Source: CAVTWD01 sp963738325
GTDB taxonomy: Bacteria > Actinomycetota > Acidimicrobiia > Acidimicrobiales > Ilumatobacteraceae
Assembly (NCBI GenBank): GCA_963738325.1
Contig: CAVTWD010000011.1
Location: forward strand, 186,001 to 250,000
Length of the DNA: 64,000 bases
Reading direction: 5' to 3'
Shown: positions 26,137 to 35,891 of the stretch, piece after piece
How the letters are laid out: every line of letters starts with the position of its first letter
Numbering within the stretch: the stretch's first letter is position 1
Notes under the pieces: generated by a model
The model's input: only the letters and a program-made list of their open reading frames with translations
Told to the model about the DNA's origin: nothing
Databases searched by the model: none
Translations under genes and position numbers: made by a program

Positions 26137-27531
26137 ATGCCGTCCGTGCAGTTGCAACATCCGAGAGACAACGAGCCGATTGCCGCTGGCACGCCTTTCA
26201 CCGTTGCGGGTGTGGCGCAGGGGACTGGTGGTCTCGAGCAGCGCGGCATCGATGGTGTCACTGTCGCCCTCGACGGTGGACCCTCGCTGGTCGCGTCGAC
26301 CAGGGTCGTGCCGAAGCAGCCGGTGCCGACGGCCACCTTCATCTTGACCGTTACGCTCACCGAGCCCGGTCCGCATCAGATAGCGGTCACGGCGACCGAC
26401 GACGTGGGCGATACCGCCTCGGCACACGCGGTCGTTCAAGTTCCGCCGCCCGTGGTCACCTACCCGGCCTGGCATCCGACCGCCCACCAAATCGTTGACG
26501 AGCTGATCGAGGTGCGCCGGCATCAATCGACCTGCGCCAGCATCTACCTCGACACCCAGGAGGGCCAGAGCGACCCGTTGGGGTTGGAGGGCCTGGATCA
26601 CCATCAGGGAATCGCCCGCACCCACCTGCTGTCGGACGGATCCGTCTACTTCTTCCTGGCGCACTCCGAGATGGGCTTCGGCGAACACGGCAACCTGATG
26701 CAGTTCCGCTACCCCGGACCGCTCGACGGCGAGCACGTGCAGACGACCGACCCCCTGGTGGTCGCACCGTTGGCACAGCTGCTGGAGACCAGCAGCCAGC
26801 ACCCGTGCGACATGGCCTTCCTTCCCGAGATCGACGGCGCGGACGCGGGCTACCTCTTCGTCGCGGAGCAGACACCCATCTGGGAGGAAACCGCCAGCGG
26901 GCCCGTGCAGATCGGCACGACCGGATGGCTCGGGGTGTACCGGTGGTCGGCCGGCGGGGATGTCGAACCGTGGGGCACGTTGGGGCCCGACCAGTTGTCG
27001 GGTCCGCCCAACTTCGTGTTCCTCGACCGCTTCAGCGACACCTACGTCCTCGGCGTGGTCCCCATGTACGACACCGACGTGGGACGCGTCGACGTGTTCA
27101 CGGCCGCCACCCACGAGCTGTTTCCGCAACCCGTGCCCGGGTTCATGAACCTCGACGCGTTCCAACGACCCTCCTTCGCCCTCCCCGTCGACTTCCCCGT
27201 CGACCACAACGCCTCGCAGGTCCACACCGTCACTGATGTCACCGGACAGCACTTCCTGCTCGCCTTCCGTGGCGATCCACCCGACAAGGAAGACGCCGAC
27301 GACTACGTGGACGTGCACGCGCTCACCTTCCCGCCGCTCGAGATCACACCACGGCTGGACGACTCCATCCAGATCAACTTCACCCCCGGCGACACCAGCT
27401 TCGCCAGCACGGGCACCGCCTATGTCGAGGCCTCAGGACGCCTGCTCGTGGCCAGCTCGTATCGCTGGGCCGAAGGCGGCGGACCCGGCGACAGGGGCTA
27501 CGTCAGCCGCGTCGACGAATGCCCTTCCTAG
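26137..27531 (+). CDS. Unknown protein with N-terminal Ig-like domain
   Basis: 464 residues from ATG 26137, seven bases after GAGGAGA. Residues 1-105 form a bacterial Ig-like module (VQLQHPRDNEPIAAGTPFTV ... ATFILTVTLTEPGPHQIAVT ... DDVGDTASAHAVVQV). The remaining 350 residues contain HQGIARTHLLSDGSVYFFLA, GWLGVYRWSAGGDVEPWG and FVFLDRFSDTYVLGVVP, a beta-rich pattern that could be a propeller-like sensor. No signal peptide is visible with this start. Its stop overlaps the convergent DUF899 stop at CTAG. Function unknown. Confidence 0.72.
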   Translation: MPSVQLQHPRDNEPIAAGTPFTVAGVAQGTGGLEQRGIDGVTVALDGGPSLVASTRVVPKQPVPTATFILTVTLTEPGPHQIAVTATDDVGDTASAHAVVQVPPPVVTYPAWHPTAHQIVDELIEVRRHQSTCASIYLDTQEGQSDPLGLEGLDHHQGIARTHLLSDGSVYFFLAHSEMGFGEHGNLMQFRYPGPLDGEHVQTTDPLVVAPLAQLLETSSQHPCDMAFLPEIDGADAGYLFVAEQTPIWEETASGPVQIGTTGWLGVYRWSAGGDVEPWGTLGPDQLSGPPNFVFLDRFSDTYVLGVVPMYDTDVGRVDVFTAATHELFPQPVPGFMNLDAFQRPSFALPVDFPVDHNASQVHTVTDVTGQHFLLAFRGDPPDKEDADDYVDVHALTFPPLEITPRLDDSIQINFTPGDTSFASTGTAYVEASGRLLVASSYRWAEGGGPGDRGYVSRVDECPS

Positions 27532-28350
27532 CCGTCAGCGTCGTGGCCCACGCGTCCTAGGGTCTGTACCGGGATCGCGCCGGGGCGGCTCCACTGCGGC
27601 GTGGGCCGGCTCGTCGGGCCCCAGGTGGCGACGCCGTCGGCGTCGGTGCGCCAGTACCAGCAGATCGGCGCGCCATGTCCACCGACGGGCGACCCTGCCT
27701 CAGGCGGCTGGGGCCAGCCCTCGGGGTTGTCCTCCCACGCCTCCCGGCGGCCGTAGGGCGTCATGTCGAGCAGACCCAGGGACCCGTTGGCCGGCTCGTT
27801 TCCCCGGCCCGTGGTCGAGTAGGTGAGGAAGACGCGGTCGCCGTCGCGCAGGAAGCAGACGATGTGCCCCATTTCTCCGCCGATCGGCGCCTCCACCCCC
27901 CCGCACCGAATACCAAGGTTCCGTGTAACCCATGAACTCGACGTAGGGAGCGACCTCGTCCCACGGCCCCGAGGTCAGGACGGCGAACGAGACACCCCGG
28001 GCGTTGAGGTAGACGGCGTCCTTCACGTGCCAGACCGTGGTGGTGCAACCCTCGCACTGCCCCTGGAACGGCGCGCCGTCATACCACATGTGCTGGTAGA
28101 CGACGAGCTCGTCACGACCCTCGAACAGCTGGATGAACGGGACCGGCCCATCAGCGCCGGTGACCTCGACCGTGCCGACGACCTCGACCATCGGCAGCCG
28201 GCGCCGAGCGGCGGCGATGGCATCGCCCTCGCGCGTGTGCGCCTTCTCGCGAACGAGCAGTGCCTCGCGGGCTGCCTGCCAGGTGGCCATATCGACGACG
28301 GGTGGCTTGCCCGGGAGGCTGCGGCTCGCGTTGGCGGGCGTGGGCGGCAT
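27528..28350 (-). pseudogene. DUF899 (thioredoxin-like) protein, frameshift in a C7 run
   Basis: Starts at ATG 28350 (MPPTPANASRSLPGKPPVVD) behind GAGGAC. The DUF899 core is clear: LFEGRDELVVYQHMWYDGAP, CEGCTTTVWHVKDAVYLNA and GPWDEVAPYVEFMGYTEPW. The frame then breaks in a run of seven C (27896-27902) and resumes as APIGGEMGHIVCFLRDGDRV to the stop at 27528. Joined length is about 273 residues, normal for the family. A homopolymer break like this is a typical sequencing error, so the gene may be intact. Confidence 0.8.
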
Positions 28351-28400
28351 GGGTGTCCTCCGCTGTCTCGTGTCGTGCGCTCGCGGCAGAGCCTGTCGAC

Positions 28401-28427
28401 TGAGACGACCCTCGGTACTGAGACTCA
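28401..28427. promoter_or_regulatory. Shared upstream motif, copy 2
   Basis: TGAGACGACCCTCG, then GTACT, then GAGACTCA, about 50 bp upstream of the DUF899 start. It matches 25894-25919 with few changes; the flanking GTCGA and TCCGA also agree. Confidence 0.4.
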
Positions 28428-28619
28428 TCGTTCCGAGTGCGTTGACGCGGTGCGACCGTGGCGTCGGGGCGCGTCCGCCCGGAGCCTCCCGCTCAGGCGA
28501 GGCCGTCGCCCCCGGTGGAAGGCCGTCGCCGCGGAGTCGACGTGCCGCCCAGCCGTCCGGTGATCCATCGGCGCCCGGGAAACGAAGGAGTCGCAGTTCC
28601 GAGACAGGGGGTCCACGTG

Positions 28620-28923
28620 ATGGCGGAAGCATTGATACTGGAGTTCGAGGGCGTGGGGCAGTCCGAGTACGAGGCTGTCAACGGCAAGCTCGGCATCGAC
28701 GCCCAAGCCGGGACAGGCGACTGGCCTGCCGGCCTGCTCGTGCACACCGCCGGCACGGCGGACGACGGGAGGTTCGTGGTCACCGAGGTCTGGTCGTCGC
28801 GCGCGGCTCACGCGGAGTTCATGGAACGGCGGCTCGGGCCTGCGCTTGCGGCCGGCGGCGTCACGTCGCCGCCACGGGGTCACGTGGGTCCCGCTCCTCC
28901 CTTACAACGTCCTCGAGGGCTGA
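28620..28923 (+). pseudogene. Small ABM-like (antibiotic monooxygenase fold) protein, frameshift near the end
   Basis: Starts MAEALILEFEGVGQSEYEAV and has the dimeric alpha/beta-barrel look of ABM-like proteins (GLLVHTAGTADDGRFVVTEV, then AHAEFMERRLGPALAAGG). After TSPPR one extra G in a GGGG run (about 28877) shifts the frame; the expected tail VTWVPLLPYNVLEG follows in the next frame to a TGA at 28921. About 100 residues when joined. Divergent from DUF899. Function unknown. Confidence 0.6.
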
Positions 28924-28953
28924 CAGCAGGACGCTCCGGCCCTCGGCGCGCCG

Positions 28954-29815
28954 TCACGTCCGCGCCAGCAGGATTCCTTCACCGCTGGCGGGGCGGAGGC
29001 CGTCGCTCCGGCCGGCGAGGTAGCGCTGGGCGAGCTCTGCCGTCGCCACATAGCGGGCGTCCGCGAAGCCAGCGTCCCGCCGCGACGCCGAGCATCTCCT
29101 CGGGCGCATAGAAGCTGACCCAGGGCGTACCCGAGGCTTGCGCGCCGCGTGCCGCCTGCTCGAGCCCGGGTCGATCGGCCCCGTCGACGAGCTCAAACGG
29201 GAGCATGAACGTCATCGCCACGATCGACCCGGGCGCCAACGCAGAAAGCCGGCGAAGAGTCGCTGCTGTCGCCGCCTTGCTGATGTACATCGACACGCCG
29301 CTCGACGACACCAGCGCCTTGGCGGCGGTCTCGAAGCCGGCATCGAGGAGCGCCTGCCACCAGTCATCGTCGGACTCGAAGTCGACGGGGATCAGGTGGA
29401 GGTGCGGAGGCACGCCGTAGCCGAGCTCGTCCAAGCGTTGCCCCTTCCACGCCTGGGGGCCGGGCTGGTCGATCTCGAACACCTGCACGCGGTCGGCGAG
29501 CTCGGGATGCCGCTGTGCGAACGTGTCGAGGCCCGCACCGAGGAGGACGTACTGGCCGATGCCGTCATCGACGAGCAGGTCCTCGACGAATCGGGTGCGA
29601 GCGACGATGGCGGCGCGGTACGGACCGGTGCCGATCGGGTGCATGTCCGGCCGATCGCGCCAGCCGACCTCGGGGTCGGTCAGGGCCAGGCCGATCTCGT
29701 CCTCGATCAGGTGCGGTGGCGCGTCGACCTGCACGTGCAGAGCGCGCCACAGGGCGGTCCGTACGGCGCTGCTGTCGGGAGCGACGTTCACGCTCGTCTT
29801 CGCGCTCGCGCACAC
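28954..29815 (-). pseudogene. SAM-dependent methyltransferase (LCM/O-methyltransferase family), frameshifted
   Basis: From GTG 29815 it reads SSAVRTALWRALHVQVDAPP, GIGQYVLLGAGLDTFAQRHP (SAM loop) and VFEIDQPGPQAWKGQRLDEL, the signature of the leucine-carboxymethyltransferase-like group. After SFYAPEEMLGVA (about 29090) the frame shifts and ends RDAGFADARYVATAELAQRY to 28954. A short in-phase MTVTDPDPRP at about 29847 in another frame suggests that the true start lies there with a second indel. Confidence 0.78.
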
Positions 29816-29954
29816 TGCGGCCGCGGGTCCGGATCAGTGACGGTCATCTCCAACGTTCTCCCGAGCGTCGCCGGCACCGTGTCGGCGCCGTCTCGTTCGT
29901 CACTCGGCCATTTTCCCCTACTGCACGAGCCAGGCCGGCGCCACCGGCGCCCTG

Positions 29955-31019
29955 TCAGCCGAGGTGGACCCAGGTGGCGGTGGAGGGGACGCCGGTGGTG
30001 TTGAGGACGAAGAGCATGTACCAGCCGGGTGGGGCGACGGCGGCGGTGGGCGGGGCCACGGCGTTGAGCGCGCCGGTGGCGGGGGTGGTGCGGAGCGGGA
30101 CGACGAGTTGTTGCATGTCGTTGGCGTGGGTGGTGGCGCCGGGGGCGACGAGCACGGCCCGGCTGCCTCCGGTGGTCTTGATGGTGAAGGCGGCGCCGTA
30201 GCCGAGGGTGCCGGGGGCGGCGGTGATGGTCGGGCGGGTGCCTTGGAAGAGGTAGGGCGGCGAGAAGATCTCGACGGTGTTGCGGCCGCCGCCGGTGCCG
30301 TTGTCGCCGGCGGACAGGATCCGGCCGTCGGGCGTCGGTCTTGTCGCCGGTGGTGATCAGGGCCCGGCCGTCGGGTAGTTCGGTGACCGTCGGGTAGTAG
30401 CGGCCCAACGGGGTGTCGGGCTGACGGGTCCAGGTCAAAGCGACGGGGTCAAAGGTGTACACGGTGCGCGCCCCCGGCTGGGCCACCCCGTCCAGGGTCG
30501 ACGATTGCAGCTTCCCCCCGACGACGAGGACCCGGCCGTCGGGCAGGAGGGCCTGGCCGGCGCAGAACACACCGGTGGGCGGGTCGACCTCGGTGCCTCG
30601 CCCGGTGGCCGGGTCGTAGACGTAGGCGTCGGTCTCCGGGGTGCCGTCGGCGCCGGCGTAGCCGCCGAAGATCAACACCTTGCCGGTGCGCAGCACGATG
30701 GCGTGAATACCGATCGCCAACGCGCGCTCCCCGGGGGCACCACCGGCGCCGTCCAGCTCCCCACCGTCGCCACCGTCGCCGTGTTCTGGACGCCGGCGTG
30801 GTTGATCAGTGCCGGGCCTGCCGGGGCCGCCTCGGCTTCGTCGGTGTCGTACTCGACCACCCCCACCACCTGGCCCCCCACCCGCAACGCCGCCACCGCC
30901 GGCAGCTGCCCGAGGGGGGCCGCGCCCACGCCGGGGGCGACCAGCGCCGCGGTCACACACGCCGACCCGGCCACCGCGAACCCCACCGCGCGGCGCCGCG
31001 TCTTGCCCGCCGCCATCAC
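29955..31019 (-). pseudogene. Secreted galactose-oxidase-like (kelch) protein, two frameshifts
   Basis: Starts at 31019 with a signal peptide (MMAAGKTRRRAVGFAVAGSA ... APGVGA). It shifts frame near 30735 into kelch repeats (KVLIFGGYAGADGTPETDAY, ALLPDGRVLVVGGKLQSS), then shifts again near 30335 into the DUF1929-type C-terminal domain ending GWYMLFVLNTTGVPSTATW. The order matches galactose/glyoxal oxidase-like extracellular proteins, but the copper ligands cannot be followed through the breaks. Confidence 0.72.
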
Positions 31020-31020
31020 T

Positions 31021-31684
31021 GGTCCACCGAGCAGTCCGCCGCACCGGGGGTGCGGAAGGTGGTGGGGCGACGATCACCGCTCGAAGCAGTGCGTCGGCCT
31101 CCGAGCAACTGATGCCGTCGACGGCGACCTCCACCGCGGTGTTCTGGTTGTCATCGATGTTCTCGACGTTTGGACACCTCGCCGGCCCATTCGCGGGTGG
31201 CCAGACGCGAACGTCGAGCTGACCATCGCTGACACCGACGGAGAACTGCCGTTCGTAGTACTCACTGGCGTCGACTTCGAGGCCGACGTCGACATCGAAC
31301 GTGCCGTCGTTGAACGAGATGGCGGTGATGCCACTCCGCCAGACCAGGATGTCGTCATACAGCTGTCCTGTGTCGACGACACCGATCACGGCGCGGTCGT
31401 CATCGAAAACAATGAGCTGTTCCGGCCAGCCGACACCACCTCCGCCGCAGAAGAAGTTCACGGCGAGCTCGTCACGTCCGTCGCCGTCCACGTCGCCAAT
31501 CGCTGCTGTGTCGCCGAGCGTCACCCAGGCCGGCTGGATGCCGGGCAGATCGCCATCGACGAGCGTGCCGGCATCGAACCCGCAGATCGACGGAACAGCA
31601 GCCGTCTTCAGCGAGGCGAGTGTAACCGGCGGCGCTTCCGCTGGCGGAGGAGTTGACGCATCGATCGCCGACGGTCGAACCCGT
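31021..31684 (-). pseudogene. FG-GAP/VCBS-like repeat protein fragment
   Basis: A frame open from a TGA at about 31685 reads PSICGFDAGTLVDGDLPGIQ, then GDTAAIGDVDGDGRDELAVN, a calcium-binding FG-GAP-like loop. It goes on to QFSVGVSDGQLDVRVWPP. After a shift near 31070 the end TTFRTPGAADCSVDQ is followed by a stop just before the next gene. There is no start codon or signal peptide, so the N terminus has been lost. Two cysteines near the end suggest an exported protein. Confidence 0.5.
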
Positions 31685-31685
31685 C

Positions 31686-32754
31686 ATGGACCTGTTGAAG
31701 TCACCGGTGCTGTACGGCGACGAGGTAGTGCTGCACAGCCCAGTTGCGTCGATGCTGGACTCGGTCTCTCAGATCGCGTAGGCAGGGCCGGACGCGCTTC
31801 TCCAGCTCGCTCTCGGCGTGAGCCCCGCCATCGACCCCTCGCTCGTCACTCACCTCGAGCAGATCGACTCACGGCTCGGCACCGGAGCGGGGGAGCGAGT
31901 TATCGCGGAGCTGGCGAACCCACGCTCGCTCACTCGCGCAATGATGTGCGATGAGCTCACGGCGGCGGGTCTCGACCTCGACGAGCTGGATCGGACGCTT
32001 GCCGGGGTGCAGGCGCAATTCGGGAGCGTCGCCGAGGACCAGAGGACGGCGGCAGGCCTCGACGAGCTCAAGAAGGCCCTGGACGCAAACGTGCTCTCCA
32101 TTGAGCCCGTCGAGCTCGGCGACGATCTGATCGGATACCAGCGCCAGCTCAACGAGATTCTCCACGCGCCCGGGGCGTACCCCGTGTTCGACCAGAAGCT
32201 CGGCGACCTCGTCGCGACGATGATCGACGCTGGGGTGATCAAGCCCAGTCCACGCGCCATGAAGCGTGGCACCCAGGCCGCGACGGCCGACAGGCTGCTG
32301 GCGAATCTGCCGACGTTCCCGGCTGCGAAGATGGACGAGGTCGTCGACATGCGCGACGAGTTGCAAGCCCCTCGTCGGCTTCCGCACCGGAATGATCAAG
32401 GTCACCGCTGAGCTGCAGCTCAGCCAGCTTGAGAAAGACTTCGACGAAGCGGCGAAGGAACTCTGGCACGAACGGGTGCGACCAAAGCTCCTTGAGTTGG
32501 ACGAGATCGTGTAGGAGCGCGGCCTCATCCGTACGTACGGCGCCGAGGTTGCAGCCCAACTGGCCGTGCCAGCCGGGACCGCCTTTATCGTCGGGCTCCA
32601 GACCGGGATGTGGTCGCTCACGACGCTCGGGGTGCTAGCGGGGCTCGGGGTCCCGGCGGCCAGGCGAGCAGCTGCCGCGCGCAAGGCTGACGACGAGAGG
32701 CGGCGACAGAACCCCTACTACTTCCTGCACGCAGTCGACGCAAAGCTGAGTTGA
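31686..32754 (+). pseudogene. Unknown gene with two in-frame TAG codons and one frameshift
   Basis: ATG 31686 opens MDLLKSPVLYGDEVVLHSPV; TAG at 31779 interrupts; the same frame continues AGPDALLQLALGVSPAIDPS and a largely helical domain to MDEVVDMRDEL. One extra base near 32370 shifts the frame to KPLVGFRTGMIKVTAELQLS; TAG at 32512 interrupts again; then ERGLIRTYGAEVAAQLAVPA and a hydrophobic helix (GMWSLTTLGVLAGLGVPAAR) to a TGA at 32752. About 355 residues if joined. I do not recognise the family. The simplest view is decay. Confidence 0.5.
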
Positions 32755-33587
32755 GTCCCGGCTGTCGCTCTCACGCGTGATGGGCAACGTTCACCAGCTG
32801 GCGCCAGGCTGGAGAACAACGCGTCACCGACGGTCGCTCGGGCGGGTGGATGAGGCACACCGGGCGGCCGCTCGCTGCGGGGCATCCGTCGTGCAACCGG
32901 AATGCAACGCAACGGGCTGCAACGGGGCGGCACGAGGCGACATCGGGCGACACGGCCAGCCTGGGAACCAGCTGGTCAGCCGCACGGGTCGGCACGCAAT
33001 AGCCGCCGGTGGACGCCGTTCACGTGATTCAGGTTCCAGTCGACGACACGCTTGAGTGCAACGCAACCCCAGAGCTGGTCGCCGACCCTTCTGAGCGCTC
33101 CGTCATGCGAACGGTCACTTGAAGATCGCCATCAGCTACCTTTCGGGCTCGCGCCTGCGCGGCCTCGCCAGCACTGGAACGGGCGATCGTATCGCCGGCA
33201 GTGTTACAGGCTCGACCCAGCCGTGGAGTCGGTCATCACTGCTGTGGTCGGTGACCACAGCATGAGACTCCTCCTGAGGGATGTGTGCGTCGTCACCGAC
33301 CACCGGCCGAGCTCGCGACCTGACTCGCAATCGTCCGGTCTGTGGCAGCGCGCACGACCCGTGAGCATGGCCGTCCCGCGCTCGGGCTCCCCCACCCTTT
33401 GGCACCCTGGGCGAACGAGCCCCAAGGACTCGTCCCGACGGCTTGTCCCGACGGCTGGCTGGTCACAGATTGGTCACGGAAAACTCGAAACAGGGCGATA
33501 CAGGGCAGCACGAGGCGGACATCGCCAGAGACATCGGCCCTGCTCAGACGGCATGGAATGACACTTGACAACACCAGCCACCACCCC
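32755..33587. other. Gene-free stretch with a repeated attachment-like block
   Basis: No supported gene over 830 bp. The block GGGCGGCACGAGGCGACATCG (about 32926-32948, allowing gaps) recurs as GGGCAGCACGAGGCGGACATCG at about 33507-33530, just before the T-arm-like scar. The surrounding text (GGTCACAGATTGGTCACGG) resembles sequence seen between integrase genes and attachment sites. No integrase gene survives here. Confidence 0.35.
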
Positions 33588-33622
33588 CGGCGGCGGGTTC
33601 GATTCCCGTCCACCTCCGCAAT
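33588..33622 (+). other. tRNA/tmRNA 3'-end-like scar (possible attachment site)
   Basis: GCGGGTTCGATTCCCG has a perfect T-arm layout (stem, TTCGATT loop, stem) and is followed by TCCACCTCCGC, like the 3' acceptor strand of a tmRNA or tRNA. The opposite strand encodes GGGRESNPPP, a known by-product of tRNA or tmRNA 3' ends. No D-arm, anticodon arm or 5' acceptor strand is found upstream, so this is a fragment such as an integrating element leaves at attL/attR. Confidence 0.5.
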
Positions 33623-33929
33623 CAATCGAACCCTGGCATCTTAGTGCGTCCTGAGCAGGATGATGGGTGCCCAGGGTTCGATGTTCTGCCTGTTGACGGA
33701 CCATCTGGCGGCCGTTGCGGTGAACGCGCTGACCTGGTGCGCGTCCCAAGGGGACGCGACCGGGCGCGCGTCGTCGCCGTCCTGTAACTCTCAATGTATG
33801 TCTCAACTGATGGCGGCCGTTTGGTCGTCGGTGTTCGGGGTGACCCGACCCCCTGAGGCTGGTCCGCTTGGGATGAGAGCCTGTCGCCCGATAGAGGTAC
33901 GAAGGCTCAATGATCATGGCCGGAAGACG

Positions 33930-34124
33930 GACTTTCTTGCGTTCGTCGCTGCTCAGACCCTGCCGTTCGCCAGCGTTGATCTCGGCCTGAACCAGCCAGT
34001 TCCGCAGCCCTGTCTCCGACACGCCGAGAGCTCGAGCGACCCTCGACGGTGGATCACCCGACGTCCTGACCAGCTCGACCGCGCGACGGCGGAACTCCTC
34101 CCGATACGGCGGCGCCTTCGGCAC
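33930..34124 (-). pseudogene. IS3-family orfA fragment
   Basis: Reads MPKAPPYREEFRRRAVELVR, then PPSRVARALGVSETGLRNWL and GERQGLSSDERKKVR, the HTH_Tnp_1 domain of an IS3 OrfA. The usual coiled coil (ELxRLRRENxxL) is missing after about 65 residues and the frame runs into unrelated sequence. A third IS3 type in the window. Confidence 0.8.
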
Positions 34125-34235
34125 TCGGACTCCCTTCCACGCAGCGCTACCTGAGCAAGGTAGGTGTCCGGGAAACCGGGGGCAGTTCAGACCGCCGGTG
34201 GCGGGCGCTGCGGTCCCCGTTACCGTGACCGCAGG

Positions 34236-35825
34236 ATGTTGTCAGGCGAACCGAGGAGTGAGCACGTTCGTGCCGCGGAAGTGGTCGCTGGTCTGTGCTT
34301 GGCCACCGATGTCGGCATGGGCTTCCCGCTGGAGCATGGCCTCCAGAGCACGCTGATCGCGATGCGGCTGTGCGAGCACCTCGGCGCCGATGCAGAGACG
34401 GTTTCGGCGACCTTCTACACCAGCCTCCTCGCCCACTCCGGCTGCACGACAGATGCCCTGGTGGCAGCTGAGATCTTTGGCGCGCCGTTGACGACCTACA
34501 TCACGCCGGTCATGTTCGGCTCGCCCCGCGATCAGTTCCGGGGCCTGCTCCGGGCGCTTCCACCACCGGAGAGCGCGGCGCCCGCCCGCGCCGTGCAGAT
34601 CGCCCGCCGGCTACCCCGGGCGGTCCGAACTCACAAACGACATCTGGCCGCCGTGTGCGATGTGGCACAGACGCTCAGCGACCAGCTCGGGCTGCCCGTG
34701 TCGATCCAGCAGCTCTTTCGGGATCTGACCGAGCGTTGGGACGGCGGCGGAGCACTTCGCCGAGCTGACCACGACGAGATCCCGCTTCCCGTGCGGATCA
34801 CCCACGTTGCGATCGATGCCGGTCTTCATCGGATGCTCGGCGGCGCGGCGCACGCGCTCGAAATGATGAGCGCGAGAGCTGGTCACGCCTTCGACCCTGA
34901 GGTCGTTGCCTGCCTTGTCGACGAACCGGGGATTCTCGCGGTCGATGTCGATGGGTCGGCGTGGGAGCTGACGTTGGCGCGTGAACCAGAGCCGCCGCGC
35001 TGGCTCGAAGGCGAGGCGATCGACCGGGCGCTGGTCGCCATGGCGAGCTTCACCGATCTGCTCTCGCCTGACTTCTTGGGGCACTCGACCGGCGTCGCCG
35101 CTTTGTCGGCGGCGGCTGCGGTCGCCTGCGGCCTCGATCCGGCGGAGGTTCGCGCTCTGCGGCGAGCCGCGCTCGTCCACGACCTCGGACGGGTGGCGGT
35201 CGGCGCCGCAATCTGGAACAAGCCGGGACACCTCACCTTCGACGAGTGGGAGCAGGTGCGTCTGCATCCGTACCACACGGAACGCATCCTGTGCCGTTCC
35301 CCGTTCCTTGCTTCCCTCGTGCCGGCCGCCGGCGCTCACCACGAACGGCTCGACGGTTCGGGCTACCACCGCGGGACGACGGGTGCCGACCTCGCCGTGT
35401 CGGCCCGGCTACTCGCCGCGGCCGACTCGTTCCACGCGATGATCGAGACGCGCCCGTACCGGCCCGCCTTCAGCCGAGCAGAAGCCGCAGACCGCCTCGC
35501 GCACGACGCCGCGCAAGGGCGACTCGACCCCCACGCGGTCGGTGCCGTCATCGAGGCGGCCGGTCAACCCGCGCCGACGCTGGCTCGTCCGGCCGGTCTC
35601 ACCGATCGCGAGGTGGAAGTGCTGCGCCTGCTGGCGCAAGGTCGCCAGACCAAGCAGATCGGGCACACTCTGGGCATCTCGGCGAAGACCGCCGACCGCC
35701 ACATCCAGAACATCTACGGCAAGATCGGTGTCTCCACCCGACCAGCAGCCGCGCTGTTCGCTGTGGAGTGCGGGCTCCTGGCGTGGGGAGAACTCCCGAT
35801 GGGCGGAGCCGGCCGTCGTCCCTAG
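34236..35825 (+). CDS. HD-GYP-type phosphohydrolase fused to a LuxR HTH (paralogue 1)
   Basis: 529 residues from ATG 34236. Residues ~10-230 form a degenerate first HD-GYP half (FPLEHGLQSTLIAMRLCEHL ... ERWDGGG). Residues ~265-440 form the second half with H315-D316 (LVHDLGRVAVG), KPGHLTFDEW, H368-H369-E370 and RLDGSGYHRG, where the GYP is GYH. Residues ~452-515 are a LuxR HTH (LTDREVEVLRLLAQGRQTKQ, GISAKTADRHIQNIYGKIG). HD-GYP enzymes degrade cyclic dinucleotides; here the output should be direct gene control. Paralogue at 48060. Confidence 0.88.
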   Translation: MLSGEPRSEHVRAAEVVAGLCLATDVGMGFPLEHGLQSTLIAMRLCEHLGADAETVSATFYTSLLAHSGCTTDALVAAEIFGAPLTTYITPVMFGSPRDQFRGLLRALPPPESAAPARAVQIARRLPRAVRTHKRHLAAVCDVAQTLSDQLGLPVSIQQLFRDLTERWDGGGALRRADHDEIPLPVRITHVAIDAGLHRMLGGAAHALEMMSARAGHAFDPEVVACLVDEPGILAVDVDGSAWELTLAREPEPPRWLEGEAIDRALVAMASFTDLLSPDFLGHSTGVAALSAAAAVACGLDPAEVRALRRAALVHDLGRVAVGAAIWNKPGHLTFDEWEQVRLHPYHTERILCRSPFLASLVPAAGAHHERLDGSGYHRGTTGADLAVSARLLAAADSFHAMIETRPYRPAFSRAEAADRLAHDAAQGRLDPHAVGAVIEAAGQPAPTLARPAGLTDREVEVLRLLAQGRQTKQIGHTLGISAKTADRHIQNIYGKIGVSTRPAAALFAVECGLLAWGELPMGGAGRRP

Positions 35826-35891
35826 CGTCGAAGGTGTCGACGCCGCAGGTGTGTCGACGAGCCAATGGCACGAGGCACGCAGGGAGGACCG

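Noticed and set aside
29788..31524. A single 578-residue minus-strand protein
   Set aside because: The open frame merely links pieces of three genes (FG-GAP-like, kelch/galactose-oxidase-like, methyltransferase leader), each of which continues in other frames.
31779..32514. Amber-codon recoding as a likely explanation for the in-frame TAGs
   Set aside because: The same gene also has a frameshift and many neighbours are broken, so decay or sequencing error is more economical; kept only as a low-interest finding.
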